From Kingella pumchi (GTDB lineage Bacteria > Pseudomonadota > Gammaproteobacteria > Burkholderiales > Neisseriaceae), in contig NZ_JAKOOW010000033.1 of NCBI RefSeq assembly GCF_022288825.1, forward strand, positions 25,493 to 89,492: a stretch of DNA of 64,000 bases, given 5' to 3'. The first letter of the stretch is position 1. Each line of letters starts with the position of its first letter. Below are positions 1 to 7,938 of the stretch, piece by piece. Below the pieces are notes generated by a model. The model had not been told where the DNA came from, searched no databases, and saw only the letters and a program-made list of their open reading frames with translations. The position numbers were made by a program, and so were the translations under genes.

Positions 1-78
1 GCCGCTGCCTTGGGGCAAAGCCGCGCGGGCTAAACGCCGCCTGCGCTTTCAGGCTGCCTTTCGGTTGGTGCGGCGGTT

Positions 79-84
79 TATAAT
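79..84 (+). promoter_or_regulatory. Probable -10 box of the nitroreductase gene
   Basis: A perfect TATAAT lies about 40 bases before the GTG start of the nitroreductase. I do not see a convincing -35 box at the usual spacing, so this is a partial promoter call. Confidence 0.45.
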
Positions 85-122
85 GCCGCCGTTTTCCACC
101 ACGCGATTACAGGAGCGATGCC

Positions 123-782
123 GTGTTTGCCGACAAACAGACTGTCCTTGACGCCTTTCATTTCCGCCATGCCTGCAAGCGTTATGACCCGGACAAAAAA
201 ATCAGCCGCGAAGATTTTGACTTTATTCTCGAAACCGCACGCCTGTCGCCCAGCTCGTTCGGGCTGGAGCCGTGGCGTTTTCTGGTGATACAGAATCCCG
301 AGCTGCGCCGCGCGCTGGCGCCGCTGGCTTGGGGCGCGGCGGAAAAGCTCGACTGCAGCCATTTCATGATCCTGCTTGCCCGCACCGCCGATGCCACCCG
401 CGCCGGCTACCGCCACCGGATGTGGAGCGAAGTGCACGCGATTGCCGCGGATGTAGTTGAGCAGCGCGAAGCCAAGTTCAGCCATTTTGCCGAACACGAT
501 TTTCGGCTCAACGAAACGCCCCGCGCCTTTAACGACTGGACAGCCAAGCAAAGCTATATCGCGCTGGCCAATATGATGACCGCCGCCGCGCTGATCGGCA
601 TCGATTCGACTGCGGTCGAAGGCTTCGACCAGGCCGCCGTCGATCAGCTGCTGGCAGACAACGGCCTGCTTGATCCGGCCGAACACCGCACCGCGCTGAT
701 GGCCGCTTTCGGCTACCGCGCCGCCGAGCCGCGCGCCAAAACCCGCCGCGCCGCCGCCGAAGTGGTGCAGTGGGTGGAATAG
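123..782 (+). CDS. NAD(P)H-dependent nitroreductase family flavoprotein
   Basis: This 219-residue protein has the length and layout of the NfsB-like nitroreductase family: small FMN proteins that transfer electrons from NAD(P)H to nitroaromatics, quinones or flavins. The FMN-phosphate-binding arginines are visible near the N-terminus (FRHACKRYDP, about residues 14-23), followed by the typical SPSSFGLEPWRFLVI segment (about 42-56). The C-terminal part keeps the family's GIDSTAVEGFD region. The start is GTG at 123, seven bases after an AGGAG ribosome site; an ATG at 118 is out of frame. The gene stands alone, followed by an inverted pair of uptake sequences. The true substrate cannot be told from the sequence. 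Confidence 0.85.
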   Translation: MFADKQTVLDAFHFRHACKRYDPDKKISREDFDFILETARLSPSSFGLEPWRFLVIQNPELRRALAPLAWGAAEKLDCSHFMILLARTADATRAGYRHRMWSEVHAIAADVVEQREAKFSHFAEHDFRLNETPRAFNDWTAKQSYIALANMMTAAALIGIDSTAVEGFDQAAVDQLLADNGLLDPAEHRTALMAAFGYRAAEPRAKTRRAAAEVVQWVE

Positions 783-806
783 GGTGCCTGCCTGCCGCCG
801 CCAAAC

Positions 807-840
807 TTTCAGGCTGCCTGATCATCAAGGCAGCCTGAAA
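807..840. terminator. Inverted uptake-sequence pair, possible terminator
   Basis: Two complete uptake sequences face each other across 8 bases and would form a 13-bp stem after the nitroreductase stop. No long T run follows, so termination is only plausible. Confidence 0.4.
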
Positions 841-883
841 ACAACAAACATCCGATTTTTTGAGTTTTTAATAAAGAACACAC

Positions 884-1951
884 ATGAGCGCCAAAGCCCC
901 CGTTTCCCCCGCCCTGCGCAACAGCAGCTATATCCTGATGGCCGCCGTGCTGATCGGCGTGCTGTATTTTCATTTTCTGCCGCTATTGCTGTCGGTGATT
1001 CTGACTTATGTCTTTATCAGCAAAACCAACCGCCTGATTTTCTGGCTGCGCCGCCGCCTGCTGCCGCGCCACACGCGCATGCACCGCTCGCTCAACGCGC
1101 GCAACATCAATCTGGTTTCGACCGTGCTCACCATCGGCCTGGTGCTGCTGGCGATTTTCCTGATGGCGTTGGGCATCTACCACCTGATCCACGGCGGCCA
1201 CATCAACACCATGATCGGCAAGCTGGCGGCGATTATCGCCGACACCAAAAACAGCAAAGAGCTGCCGCCCGCCCTGCTCAATATGCTGCCGGCCAACCTG
1301 GCGGAAATCAAAACCGCCGCCGCCGCGCTGGTTCGCGAATACGGCGACACCCTGACCCGCATCAGCAAAAACAGCCTGACTTCCTTCGTCTATATCCTGA
1401 TCGGCGTGATTGTCGGCGCCATGCTCAGCTTCCACCGCCTGGCCACCCGCCACACCCGCGTGCAGATGCCGCCGTTTAAAGCCGAGCTGATCCGGCGCAT
1501 CGCCAGCTTCCAAAGCAGCTTCGAGCGCGTGTTTCTGGCGCAGGTGAAAATCTCGCTGATCGATACCGCCGTTACCGCCCTTTATCTCTATCTGCTGCTG
1601 CCGCTTTTCGGCGTGGAGCTGCCGTTTCGGCTCACCGTGCTCTTTATCGCCTTTATCGTCGGCCTGATACCGGTGGCCGGCAATCTGATTTCCAACGCCG
1701 TCATCATCACCCTGAGCCTGGGCGTCTCGCTGTATGTGGCGCTCGCTTCACTGGTGTTTTTAGTGGTGGTGCACAAGCTGGAGTATTTTCTCAACGCCAA
1801 AATCATTGGCGCCGAAATCGAATCGACCGCATGGGAATTGCTGATTGCCATGGTGGTGTGTGAGCGCATCTTCGGCATCGGCGGCATCATCATCGCCCCG
1901 GTGTACTACGCCTATCTGAAAAACGAAATGAAACTGCAGAAACTGATTTAA
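884..1951 (+). CDS. AI-2E family transporter (PerM-like permease)
   Basis: The 355-residue product is an integral inner-membrane protein with hydrophobic segments near residues 15-45, 75-105 and 165-190 and a dense C-terminal set (about 210-345). It matches the AI-2E/PerM family in length and in the conserved C-terminal stretches (LTVLFIAFIVGLIPVAGNLI and IGAEIESTAWELL, then a GIGGIIIAPV loop). Family members include the autoinducer-2 exporter TqsA, but most are uncharacterised, so the substrate here is unknown. It lies between two inverted uptake-sequence pairs and seems to be transcribed alone. Confidence 0.85.
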   Translation: MSAKAPVSPALRNSSYILMAAVLIGVLYFHFLPLLLSVILTYVFISKTNRLIFWLRRRLLPRHTRMHRSLNARNINLVSTVLTIGLVLLAIFLMALGIYHLIHGGHINTMIGKLAAIIADTKNSKELPPALLNMLPANLAEIKTAAAALVREYGDTLTRISKNSLTSFVYILIGVIVGAMLSFHRLATRHTRVQMPPFKAELIRRIASFQSSFERVFLAQVKISLIDTAVTALYLYLLLPLFGVELPFRLTVLFIAFIVGLIPVAGNLISNAVIITLSLGVSLYVALASLVFLVVVHKLEYFLNAKIIGAEIESTAWELLIAMVVCERIFGIGGIIIAPVYYAYLKNEMKLQKLI

Positions 1952-1965
1952 ACGTTGTTTTCCAC

Positions 1966-2004
1966 TTTCAGGCTGCCTTATCCCAGTCCAAAGGCAGCCT
2001 GAAA
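1966..2004. terminator. Inverted uptake-sequence pair after the permease
   Basis: TTTCAGGCTGCCT and AGGCAGCCTGAAA are separated by 13 bases and can pair as a 13-bp stem directly after the permease stop. This is the usual Neisseriaceae arrangement that doubles as a transcription terminator. Confidence 0.5.
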
Positions 2005-2095
2005 AGCGTAGCGGAATTGCGAAGCTAAAACATCAAAACCACTACGCCGCCCTTTTCAGGCTGCTCCAACCATCCCAAAAAAAGCCCCCAAAACC

Positions 2096-2893
2096 ATGAC
2101 CCCATCCACCAAATACAGCCGCAGCCTGCACGCCCCCATCAGTCTCGGCACCACCTCCGACGACCGCTTTATGCCCGCAGGCTACCTTGCCGCCTTCGCC
2201 CAAAAAGACGCACTGGTGCTCACCGAAAAACTCGACGGGCAAAACAACTGCTTCAACCGCCACGGCGTTTTCGCCCGCTCGCACGCTGCGCCCACCCAGC
2301 ATCCGTGGGACAAACCGCTGATTGACCGCTGGCAGCGCATCAAAGACGATTTGGGCGATTTGGAACTCTTCGGCGAAAACCTCTACGGCATCCACTCCAT
2401 CGCCTACCGCCGCCTGGAATCCTATTTCTATCTATTCGCCGTGCGCCAGGGCGAGCGCTGGCTCGGCTGGGACGAAGTCAAATTCTACGCCGCCCTGTTT
2501 GACTTCCCCACCGTGCCCGAGCTGCCGATTACCCAGCCGCTGCGCGACATGTACCGCAACGGCATTGACGAAAACCGCCAACTTGCCGACTGGCTCACCG
2601 CCAATCTCGGCATGAGCTGGCTGGATTATGTGGAAACCGGCGGCGCACTCGGCGGCTACGACCCGCAAACCAACTCTCCCTGCTGCGAAGGCTTGGTTAT
2701 CCGCAACCGCGACGGCTTTGCCACCAACAACGGTGATTTGCCCGTGCAGCCCAACGAATTTGACAACCTGTTCAAACTGGTGCGCGCCAAACACGTTAAA
2801 ACCGATGTGCATTGGACCAAAACTTGGCAGCCCGCCACGCTGATTGATTACGACCAATACGGCTGGCACGGCTACCAATACCAAAGCAAATAA
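2096..2893 (+). CDS. RNA ligase family protein (nucleotidyltransferase, Rnl2-like)
   Basis: This 265-residue protein shows the ordered motifs of ATP-dependent RNA ligases. Motif I is EKLDGQN, with Lys45 as the expected AMP-accepting residue. Motif III/IIIa is LFGENLYGIHSI (about 91-102) and YFYLFAV (about 110-116). Motif IV is CEGLVIRN (Glu198), and motif V is FKLVRAK (Lys227/Lys232). It would seal RNA 3'-OH and 5'-phosphate ends through an enzyme-AMP and then an RNA-adenylate. It is only a catalytic core, with no large accessory domain. The next gene on the same strand encodes an HD-phosphohydrolase/polynucleotide-kinase fusion, which would prepare ends for this ligase, so the two form an RNA-repair module. 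The physiological RNA target is unknown. Confidence 0.85.
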   Translation: MTPSTKYSRSLHAPISLGTTSDDRFMPAGYLAAFAQKDALVLTEKLDGQNNCFNRHGVFARSHAAPTQHPWDKPLIDRWQRIKDDLGDLELFGENLYGIHSIAYRRLESYFYLFAVRQGERWLGWDEVKFYAALFDFPTVPELPITQPLRDMYRNGIDENRQLADWLTANLGMSWLDYVETGGALGGYDPQTNSPCCEGLVIRNRDGFATNNGDLPVQPNEFDNLFKLVRAKHVKTDVHWTKTWQPATLIDYDQYGWHGYQYQSK

Positions 2894-2994
2894 AGGCAGC
2901 CTGAAAGCCTAATTTGGGCAAAAACAAAACGCCAAACCCTTTTCAGGCTGCCCACTCCACCACCAAAACCAATCATCCCCTAAGGACGCATGCC

Positions 2995-4128
2995 ATGTGG
3001 CAATTCCCCCATTTCACCCCCAACCGCGCCCCCGACTGGGACGCACTCACCGCCCGTTTTGACTGGCTCGCCGACATGGCCGCCGTGCCGCAAGATGCCG
3101 AATGGCACGGCGAAGGCGACGTGCTGACCCACACCAAAATGGTTGCTGCCGAGCTTTTCAGGCTGCCCGAATATCAGGAACTGGACGAACAGGCGCAGCA
3201 CATCCTGTTTGCCGCCGCCCTGTTGCACGACGTAGAAAAACGCAGCACCACCGTCACCGAAGAGCGCGACGGCAAAACCCGAATCATCTCCCCGCGCCAC
3301 GCCAAAAAAGGCGAGCACACCGCCCGCCAAATTCTCTATTGCGACCTCGCCGCCCCCTTCGCCGTGCGCGAAGCCGTCGCCAAACTGGTGCGCTGGCACG
3401 GGCTGCCGCTGTGGGCAATCGACAAACCCCAGCCCGAACACGCCGCCATCGCCGCCGCCCTGCAAGTGAACACCCAATGGCTCGCCATCCTCGCCAAAGC
3501 CGACGCCCTCGGACGCATCTGCCCTGACACCGCCGAGCTGCTGGAACGCATCGCCCTGTTCCAAGCCCTGTGCGAAGAAAACCAAAGCTGGGGCGCGTCC
3601 TACCCCTTTTCAGGCTGCCACGCGCGTTACCATTATCTCAATCACCCCGAAAGCAGCCCCGACTACCACCCCTACGACGACTTCGCCTGCACCGTTTACA
3701 TGATGAGCGCCCTGCCTGGCAGCGGCAAAGACACCCACATCGCCCAACGCTTCCCCAAGCTGCCCGTACTCTCGCTCGACGACATCCGCCGCGCCCACCG
3801 CATAGACCCCGCCGACAAAAAAGCCGCCGGCCGCGTTATCCAACTCGCCAAAGAGCAAGCCCGCCAATACCTGCGCGATCGCCAAGACTTCGTGTTCAAC
3901 GCCACCAACCTCACCCGCGAGCTGCGCGGCAAATGGACGGCACTCTTTGCCGACTACCGCGCCCGCATCCACATCGTCTATCTGGAAGTGCCCTGGCCGC
4001 AGCTGTTGCGCCAAAACAAACAGCGCGAACACAGCGTTCCCGAAGCCGTTATCCGCCGCCTGCTCGGCAAACTGGAAATTCCCAGCTACGACGAAGCGCA
4101 CGAAGTGGAATATTGCGTTGCCGAATAG
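2995..4128 (+). CDS. HD-Pnk: HD phosphohydrolase fused to 5'-OH polynucleotide kinase
   Basis: The 377-residue protein has two domains. The N-terminal HD domain (about 35-200) shows the metal ligands as His46 (THTKMV), His78-Asp79 (LLHDVEK) and Asp170 (KADALGR). The C-terminal domain (about 232-377) is a P-loop kinase with Walker A LPGSGKDT (240-247), a SLDDIRR acceptor segment (260-266) and a basic lid (NKQRE). The same architecture in Runella slithyformis HD-Pnk removes 2',3'-phosphates and adds 5' phosphates to RNA or DNA ends. Paired with the RNA ligase about 100 bases upstream, it supplies the healing half of a heal-and-seal pathway. I chose ATG 2995 because it follows an AAGGA site; the longer frame back to 2914 reads through an uptake sequence. 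Confidence 0.82.
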   Translation: MWQFPHFTPNRAPDWDALTARFDWLADMAAVPQDAEWHGEGDVLTHTKMVAAELFRLPEYQELDEQAQHILFAAALLHDVEKRSTTVTEERDGKTRIISPRHAKKGEHTARQILYCDLAAPFAVREAVAKLVRWHGLPLWAIDKPQPEHAAIAAALQVNTQWLAILAKADALGRICPDTAELLERIALFQALCEENQSWGASYPFSGCHARYHYLNHPESSPDYHPYDDFACTVYMMSALPGSGKDTHIAQRFPKLPVLSLDDIRRAHRIDPADKKAAGRVIQLAKEQARQYLRDRQDFVFNATNLTRELRGKWTALFADYRARIHIVYLEVPWPQLLRQNKQREHSVPEAVIRRLLGKLEIPSYDEAHEVEYCVAE

Positions 4129-4166
4129 GCAGCCTGAAAACGGTTTTTTTACCTTTCAGGCTGCCT
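4127..4166. terminator. Inverted uptake-sequence pair after HD-Pnk
   Basis: A complete uptake sequence starts at the HD-Pnk stop codon and pairs with an inverted copy ending at 4166. A run of seven T lies in the loop. It probably terminates the RNA-repair pair. Confidence 0.5.
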
Positions 4167-4209
4167 GATGATAAAGCAGCAAAACGGCATACCCTTGGAG
4201 AAGCCCGAT

Positions 4210-5016
4210 ATGAAAAAAATGATACCCATGGCAGCCGTACTGCTTGCCTGCGGAACACTTCGCGCCCAAACACCTGATCAAATCGTGGCGCAGTATTACC
4301 CGCAATACGCCGATAAGGCACACTGCCGTTTCAACCGCAAGGCGTACAACCGGGAAACCGGCGTGTATCACTGCATGAAGCAGGCACAGGCAAAAACGCG
4401 GCACACGGCACAGGGCAAACAGCTCTATCTGCTGTTTACAGGCAGGACACTGTATGCAGACAGCCAGCAACCAAGCAGAAACCATCCGGACAAAGGCATG
4501 GCCGGCCTGTTTGTCTTCAAAAAAGAATCGGGCGGCTGGCGGCTGCTGGCGGCGAAGCCGGAAATTTATACGGGCACGTTCGGCGATGCGCCGCAACATT
4601 GGCGGTTTGAGCAGTTCGGCAAAGACAAATGGGGTTTTGTTGCCGAAGAAAGCGAAACGGCGCAAGGCTACCGCTCCGGTTCGCTGGTGCTGGTGTATCA
4701 CGACAGCGGCAGCAAAATCAGCGAACAGCGGATTGGCAATTTAAGCGATACGGAAGAATGGGCGGCACATTGCGAAACAGAGGAAAGCAAACCGGCAGCT
4801 GGGTTTGAAAAATGTATGCGGGGCGCAGCTTACGCGCACGGCACGATGCGCGTGCAGAAACACGGCAAGGCAGCGGCAGGCCGCTATCCGCTGCTGATTA
4901 CGGTAAGCAGCAGGGCGGGTTTGAAGAAAAATATCAAAACCGTGCGGTATGTCGCCCGTTACAATGCGGCAAAAGGCCGCTATCTCCTGCCGAAAGCCTA
5001 TCCGTTCGGACAATAA
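4210..5016 (+). CDS. Predicted secreted protein of unknown function
   Basis: I do not recognise this 268-residue protein. It starts with a clear signal peptide (MKKMIPMAAVLLACGTLRAQ, cleavage probably after LRA), so it should be periplasmic or exported. The mature part is rich in charged and aromatic residues with cysteines near residues 40, 60, 190 and 205 that could form disulfides, and has no transmembrane segment. The ATG at 4210 follows a GGAGAAG site; an in-frame ATG at 4168 would put 14 polar residues before the signal peptide and overlaps an uptake sequence. Codon choice is less C-rich than in its neighbours, so it may be an accessory gene. Confidence 0.65.
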   Translation: MKKMIPMAAVLLACGTLRAQTPDQIVAQYYPQYADKAHCRFNRKAYNRETGVYHCMKQAQAKTRHTAQGKQLYLLFTGRTLYADSQQPSRNHPDKGMAGLFVFKKESGGWRLLAAKPEIYTGTFGDAPQHWRFEQFGKDKWGFVAEESETAQGYRSGSLVLVYHDSGSKISEQRIGNLSDTEEWAAHCETEESKPAAGFEKCMRGAAYAHGTMRVQKHGKAAAGRYPLLITVSSRAGLKKNIKTVRYVARYNAAKGRYLLPKAYPFGQ

Positions 5017-5093
5017 GCCCAAAAATTTTCTGTGCTTTTCCCATGCGGATACAAACTTTCCCAAGGAACCGCCCCGCAGGACAAATGCCATCA

Positions 5094-5199
5094 AATAGTG
5101 AAACAAAATAGAAAATCTATGGCGTTGCTGTGCCTTGCCGTACTACCTGTACTGCCTGCGGCTTGCTGCCTTGTATCTTTCCTATTTTGTTTCACTATA
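5094..5199. repeat. Short Correia repeat enclosed element (CREE-like)
   Basis: The ends are near-perfect inverted repeats: ATAGTGAAACAAAATAG at the left and its complement at the right. The interior keeps Correia-element signatures (GGCGTTGC, then GCCGTACTA, GTACTGCCTGCGGCTT and GCCTTGT). Its length of about 106 bp matches the short, internally deleted Correia class of Neisseria. The terminal repeats have drifted from the meningococcal TATAGTGGATTAA. Correia elements are non-autonomous mobile elements that can carry promoters and RNase III sites. This one lies between a secreted-protein gene and a small membrane-protein gene. Confidence 0.8.
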
Positions 5200-5202
5200 C
5201 TA

Positions 5203-5240
5203 AGGCAGCCTGAAAACCGTAAAACGGCTTTCAGGCTGCC
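5203..5240. terminator. Inverted uptake-sequence pair
   Basis: Two uptake sequences in opposite orientation around a short spacer form a stem immediately right of the Correia element. Confidence 0.4.
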
Positions 5241-5309
5241 TGAATCTTGCGGCGGGCGGCGCTTTTGCCTACCATCTGCCGCCTTTGCCAACCGCATCGG
5301 ACAAACACT

Positions 5310-5642
5310 ATGGACAAATTTTTTACCGTTTTGGTACTGCTGGGACTGATTGTCGGCTCGATCGGGCTGATCGGCCTGATTGCCGCCTTGCTGGCGAAGA
5401 AAACGCCGGCGAAAAAAATGCTGTTTACCCGCCTGATGCTCGGCGGTTTTTCGCTGATGATGTTCAGCCTGATCGGTTTCGGTATGTTTTACCGGCCGCC
5501 GGCAGATGGCGGCAGCTTTGCCCCGCCGCCGGCTGCGTCTGCCGTAAGGCAGCCTGAAAACGCCGCATCCGCCGCGGCACCGGCAGCTGCTGCCGCATCC
5601 GATCCCGCCGCGTCCGCCGCCGACTGGCTCCATACCCGTTAA
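5310..5642 (+). CDS. Small two-helix membrane protein, unknown function
   Basis: The 110-residue product has two hydrophobic helices (about residues 4-29 and 41-61) joined by a short lysine-rich loop (KKTPAKK), then a long Ala/Pro-rich tail, part of which is encoded by an uptake sequence (RQPENAAS). I see no catalytic motif. The ATG at 5310 opens directly on the first helix; the frame extends upstream to 5247 but that extension has no start context. It is followed after 22 bases by the aldehyde dehydrogenase gene, so co-transcription is possible. Confidence 0.55.
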   Translation: MDKFFTVLVLLGLIVGSIGLIGLIAALLAKKTPAKKMLFTRLMLGGFSLMMFSLIGFGMFYRPPADGGSFAPPPAASAVRQPENAASAAAPAAAAASDPAASAADWLHTR

Positions 5643-5664
5643 TCCTTTCAGGCAGCCTGAAACC

Positions 5665-7017
5665 ATGTTTACCAGCATCCACACCGTTAGCGGCGACGTC
5701 CTTTACACCCGAGCCGCCGACACGCCCGAACACACCGCGCGCCAGATTGCCGCGCTCAAAGCGCGCCAGCGCGAATTTGCCGCGCTAAAAATCACCGAGC
5801 GCACCGCGCAGCTGGCGGCTTTTGCCGAGCGGCTGGCCGCCAATAAAAGCCGTTTGGCGGCGATGGTGTGCGAAGAAGTCGGCCGCTGCCTACGCGAGTG
5901 CGAAGCCGAAATCGACAAATCGCTGGCGCTGATCCGCTATTACGCCAAGCTCGCGCCGCAGTTTCTCGCCGGCAAAACCATCGCTACCCAGGCCAGCATC
6001 AGCGGCGTTTCCTTTGCGCCGCTGGGCGTGGTGCTGGCGGTGATGCCGTGGAACTATCCGGTGTGGCAGGTGCTGCGTTTTGCCGTGCCCGCCCTGTGCG
6101 CGGGCAATGCCTGTCTGGTCAAACCCGCCCCCAGCGTGGCGCGGGTGAGCGCGGCGCTGTTTGAGCTGGCAGACGGTCTGCCCTTGCAGCCGGCGTGGCT
6201 GGCGCACGAAAACACCGAAGCCGCGCTGGCTGCGTGCGATGCGCTGGCCTTTACCGGCTCCACCGATACCGGCCGCCATTTGGCCGCGCTGGCGGGCAAA
6301 CACCTGAAAAAATGCGTGTTGGAACTCGGCGGCAGCAACGCCTTTATCGTCCTGCCCGATGCCGATCTGGCCGCCGCCGCCGCCGAAGCCTGCCATTCGC
6401 GTTTCCGCGACGCCGGCCAGTCGTGCAACGCCGCCAAGCGCCTGATTGTCTGCGACAGCGTAGCCGACGAGTTTATCCCGCTGCTGCTGGCCGAATGCGC
6501 CAAACTAAAAAGCGGCGACCCGATGCAGCCTGAAACCACGCTCGCGCCGCTGCACCGCGCCGATTTGCGCGAGCGCGTGCACGCGCAGGTGCAGGACGCG
6601 CTGGCGCACGGCGCCGAGCTGCTGGCGGGCGGCGTGCTGCCGCCGCAGTCGGAAACAACGCCGGGCTGGTTCTACCCCGCCACCCTTATCGACCGGCTCA
6701 ACCCGCAATGCCGGATGTGGCGCGAAGAAGTGTTCGGCCCCGCGCTGGGCATTATCCGCGTGGCCGATGCCGAAGCCGCCGTGGCCGCCGCCAACAGCAC
6801 GCCCTACGGCCTGGGCGCCAGCATCTTTACCGCCGATACCGATCTGGCCGAGCGCATGGCCGCGCGGCTTGAAGTAGGCAGCGTGTTCGTCAACCGCCAC
6901 ACCAGCAGCGATTTGCGCCTGCCCTTCGGCGGCGTGAAAGATTCCGGCTTCGGCCGCGAGCTGTCCGAGTTCGGGCTGTATGAGTTTGTTAATGTAAAGA
7001 CTTATTGGCAGAAATAG
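5665..7017 (+). CDS. NAD(P)-dependent succinate-semialdehyde dehydrogenase, Sad/YneI type
   Basis: This 450-residue enzyme belongs to the aldehyde dehydrogenase superfamily. The conserved features are MPWNYPVWQV (cofactor region), FTGSTDTGR (the Rossmann turn), the general base Glu220 in LELGGSN, the catalytic Cys254 in DAGQSCNAAKR, and the C-terminal LPFGGVKDSGFGRE signature. The short length and GVKDSGFGRELSEFG ending fit the Sad-type succinate-semialdehyde dehydrogenases that oxidise succinic semialdehyde to succinate. No GABA transaminase lies beside it, so substrate assignment rests on similarity. The ATG lies just after an uptake sequence, and no good ribosome site separates them. Confidence 0.82.
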   Translation: MFTSIHTVSGDVLYTRAADTPEHTARQIAALKARQREFAALKITERTAQLAAFAERLAANKSRLAAMVCEEVGRCLRECEAEIDKSLALIRYYAKLAPQFLAGKTIATQASISGVSFAPLGVVLAVMPWNYPVWQVLRFAVPALCAGNACLVKPAPSVARVSAALFELADGLPLQPAWLAHENTEAALAACDALAFTGSTDTGRHLAALAGKHLKKCVLELGGSNAFIVLPDADLAAAAAEACHSRFRDAGQSCNAAKRLIVCDSVADEFIPLLLAECAKLKSGDPMQPETTLAPLHRADLRERVHAQVQDALAHGAELLAGGVLPPQSETTPGWFYPATLIDRLNPQCRMWREEVFGPALGIIRVADAEAAVAAANSTPYGLGASIFTADTDLAERMAARLEVGSVFVNRHTSSDLRLPFGGVKDSGFGRELSEFGLYEFVNVKTYWQK

Positions 7018-7038
7018 TTTTCAGGCTGCCTTGGGAAG

Positions 7039-7644
7039 ATGGGCATGAACGACTTTAATCCCTACCAAACCCCCGCCAGCGACGAGCCGGCGCAGGGCTG
7101 CTGGCGGCGCGGCGGCAAAGTCTGGCTCGCTGCCGGCAGCGCGTTGCCCTGCCGCTGCATCCGTTGCGCGGCTGAGACTGCGGCGGAAGAAGGCAAAAAC
7201 GTGAATCTGTATTGGACGCCGCCGGCGGCGCTCTTGCTGTCGGCCGCGGCGGTGGTGCTGTTTTTTATTTTTGCGCCGGTACTGTTTGCGTGGCTGGACG
7301 AGTGGAAAGCGCCGGTTTTGATTGTTTTGGCGCTGCTGTTTACCGCCGCGCAAATCTGGCTGCAGCGCAAACGGCGGCTGTTTGTGCCGGTGTGCCGCCG
7401 CTGCCGGCGCCGCCGCATCGGGGTGATGGCGGCGCTGGCGCTGGCGGCGGTTTTGCTGCTGCTGTTGGCGGAAAGCAAGATTCCGCTGCTGATGTCGCTC
7501 GGTTTCGGCGGCGCCATGATCGCGCTGCTGGCGCTGATGCTGTACGACAACCGCCGCATCCGCGCGCTGGCCATCCGCGACGACTGCAGCGTGCTGACCG
7601 GCTTTGGCCGCCGTTTTCTCGATACGCTGGAAAATAGGGGCTAG
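7039..7644 (+). CDS. Membrane protein with NDFNPYQTP N-terminus and Cys pairs (paralogue A)
   Basis: A 201-residue protein that begins MGMNDFNPYQTP, followed by a soluble region with a CRCIRC cysteine cluster (about residues 34-39), then hydrophobic segments around 56-80, 86-104, 130-150 and 155-175. It is a paralogue of the gene at 22111-22707: both share the NDFNPYQTP start, a W-R-x-G-K-x-V/x-W/Y-L strand, the cysteine cluster, an LYW stretch before the first helix and an F-G-x-x-F-L ending. The Cys cluster could bind a metal or act in redox chemistry. No function is known to me. ATG 7039 is kept because it aligns exactly with the paralogue start. Confidence 0.65.
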   Translation: MGMNDFNPYQTPASDEPAQGCWRRGGKVWLAAGSALPCRCIRCAAETAAEEGKNVNLYWTPPAALLLSAAAVVLFFIFAPVLFAWLDEWKAPVLIVLALLFTAAQIWLQRKRRLFVPVCRRCRRRRIGVMAALALAAVLLLLLAESKIPLLMSLGFGGAMIALLALMLYDNRRIRALAIRDDCSVLTGFGRRFLDTLENRG

Positions 7645-7668
7645 GCAGCCTGAAAGTCGGTTTTGCAT

Positions 7669-7712
7669 AAAAGCAGCCTGAAAACGCGGATACGGTTTTC
7701 AGGCTGCTTTTT
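7669..7712 (+). terminator. Rho-independent terminator made of two uptake sequences
   Basis: AAAAGCAGCCTGAAAAC pairs with GTTTTCAGGCTGCTTTT around a short loop, ending in a T run. It terminates paralogue A transcription and is nearly symmetric. Confidence 0.75.
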
Positions 7713-7757
7713 GCTTGGCTTGTTGGCGCGCGACGTAACAAGCCGCATTGCTGGAAT

Positions 7758-7775
7758 GCTGGGTCTAGACCCAGC
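7758..7775. repeat. Perfect 18-bp palindrome
   Basis: GCTGGGTCTAGACCCAGC is a perfect dyad in a gene-free gap, 37 bases left of a dRS3 repeat. It could be part of a larger dispersed repeat. Confidence 0.7.
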
Positions 7776-7811
7776 CTACCTTGCTGGCAGGCATTGCTGC
7801 ACACCAACAAG

Positions 7812-7831
7812 ATTCCCGCCTGCGCGGGAAT
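7812..7831. repeat. dRS3 repeat (ATTCCC-N8-GGGAAT)
   Basis: The 20-mer is ATTCCC, eight bases GCCTGCGC, then GGGAAT, which matches the Neisseria dRS3 consensus exactly. dRS3 copies are insertion targets of Neisseria filamentous prophages and border intergenic repeat arrays. Only one copy is seen here. Confidence 0.85.
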
Positions 7832-7938
7832 GACGGTAGTGGGGATGGGATGCGCTAAAAACGGCTTTCAGGCAGCCTGAAAGTTTGATGCAGCCTGAAA
7901 AGGCCAAAACGCTTTCAGGCTGCCTTTAGGCCGGCGGT

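Noticed and set aside
2914..2994. Longer N-terminus for the HD-Pnk gene beginning at 2914.
   Set aside because: It reads through an uptake sequence and has no ribosome site; ATG 2995 has AAGGA and matches the domain start.
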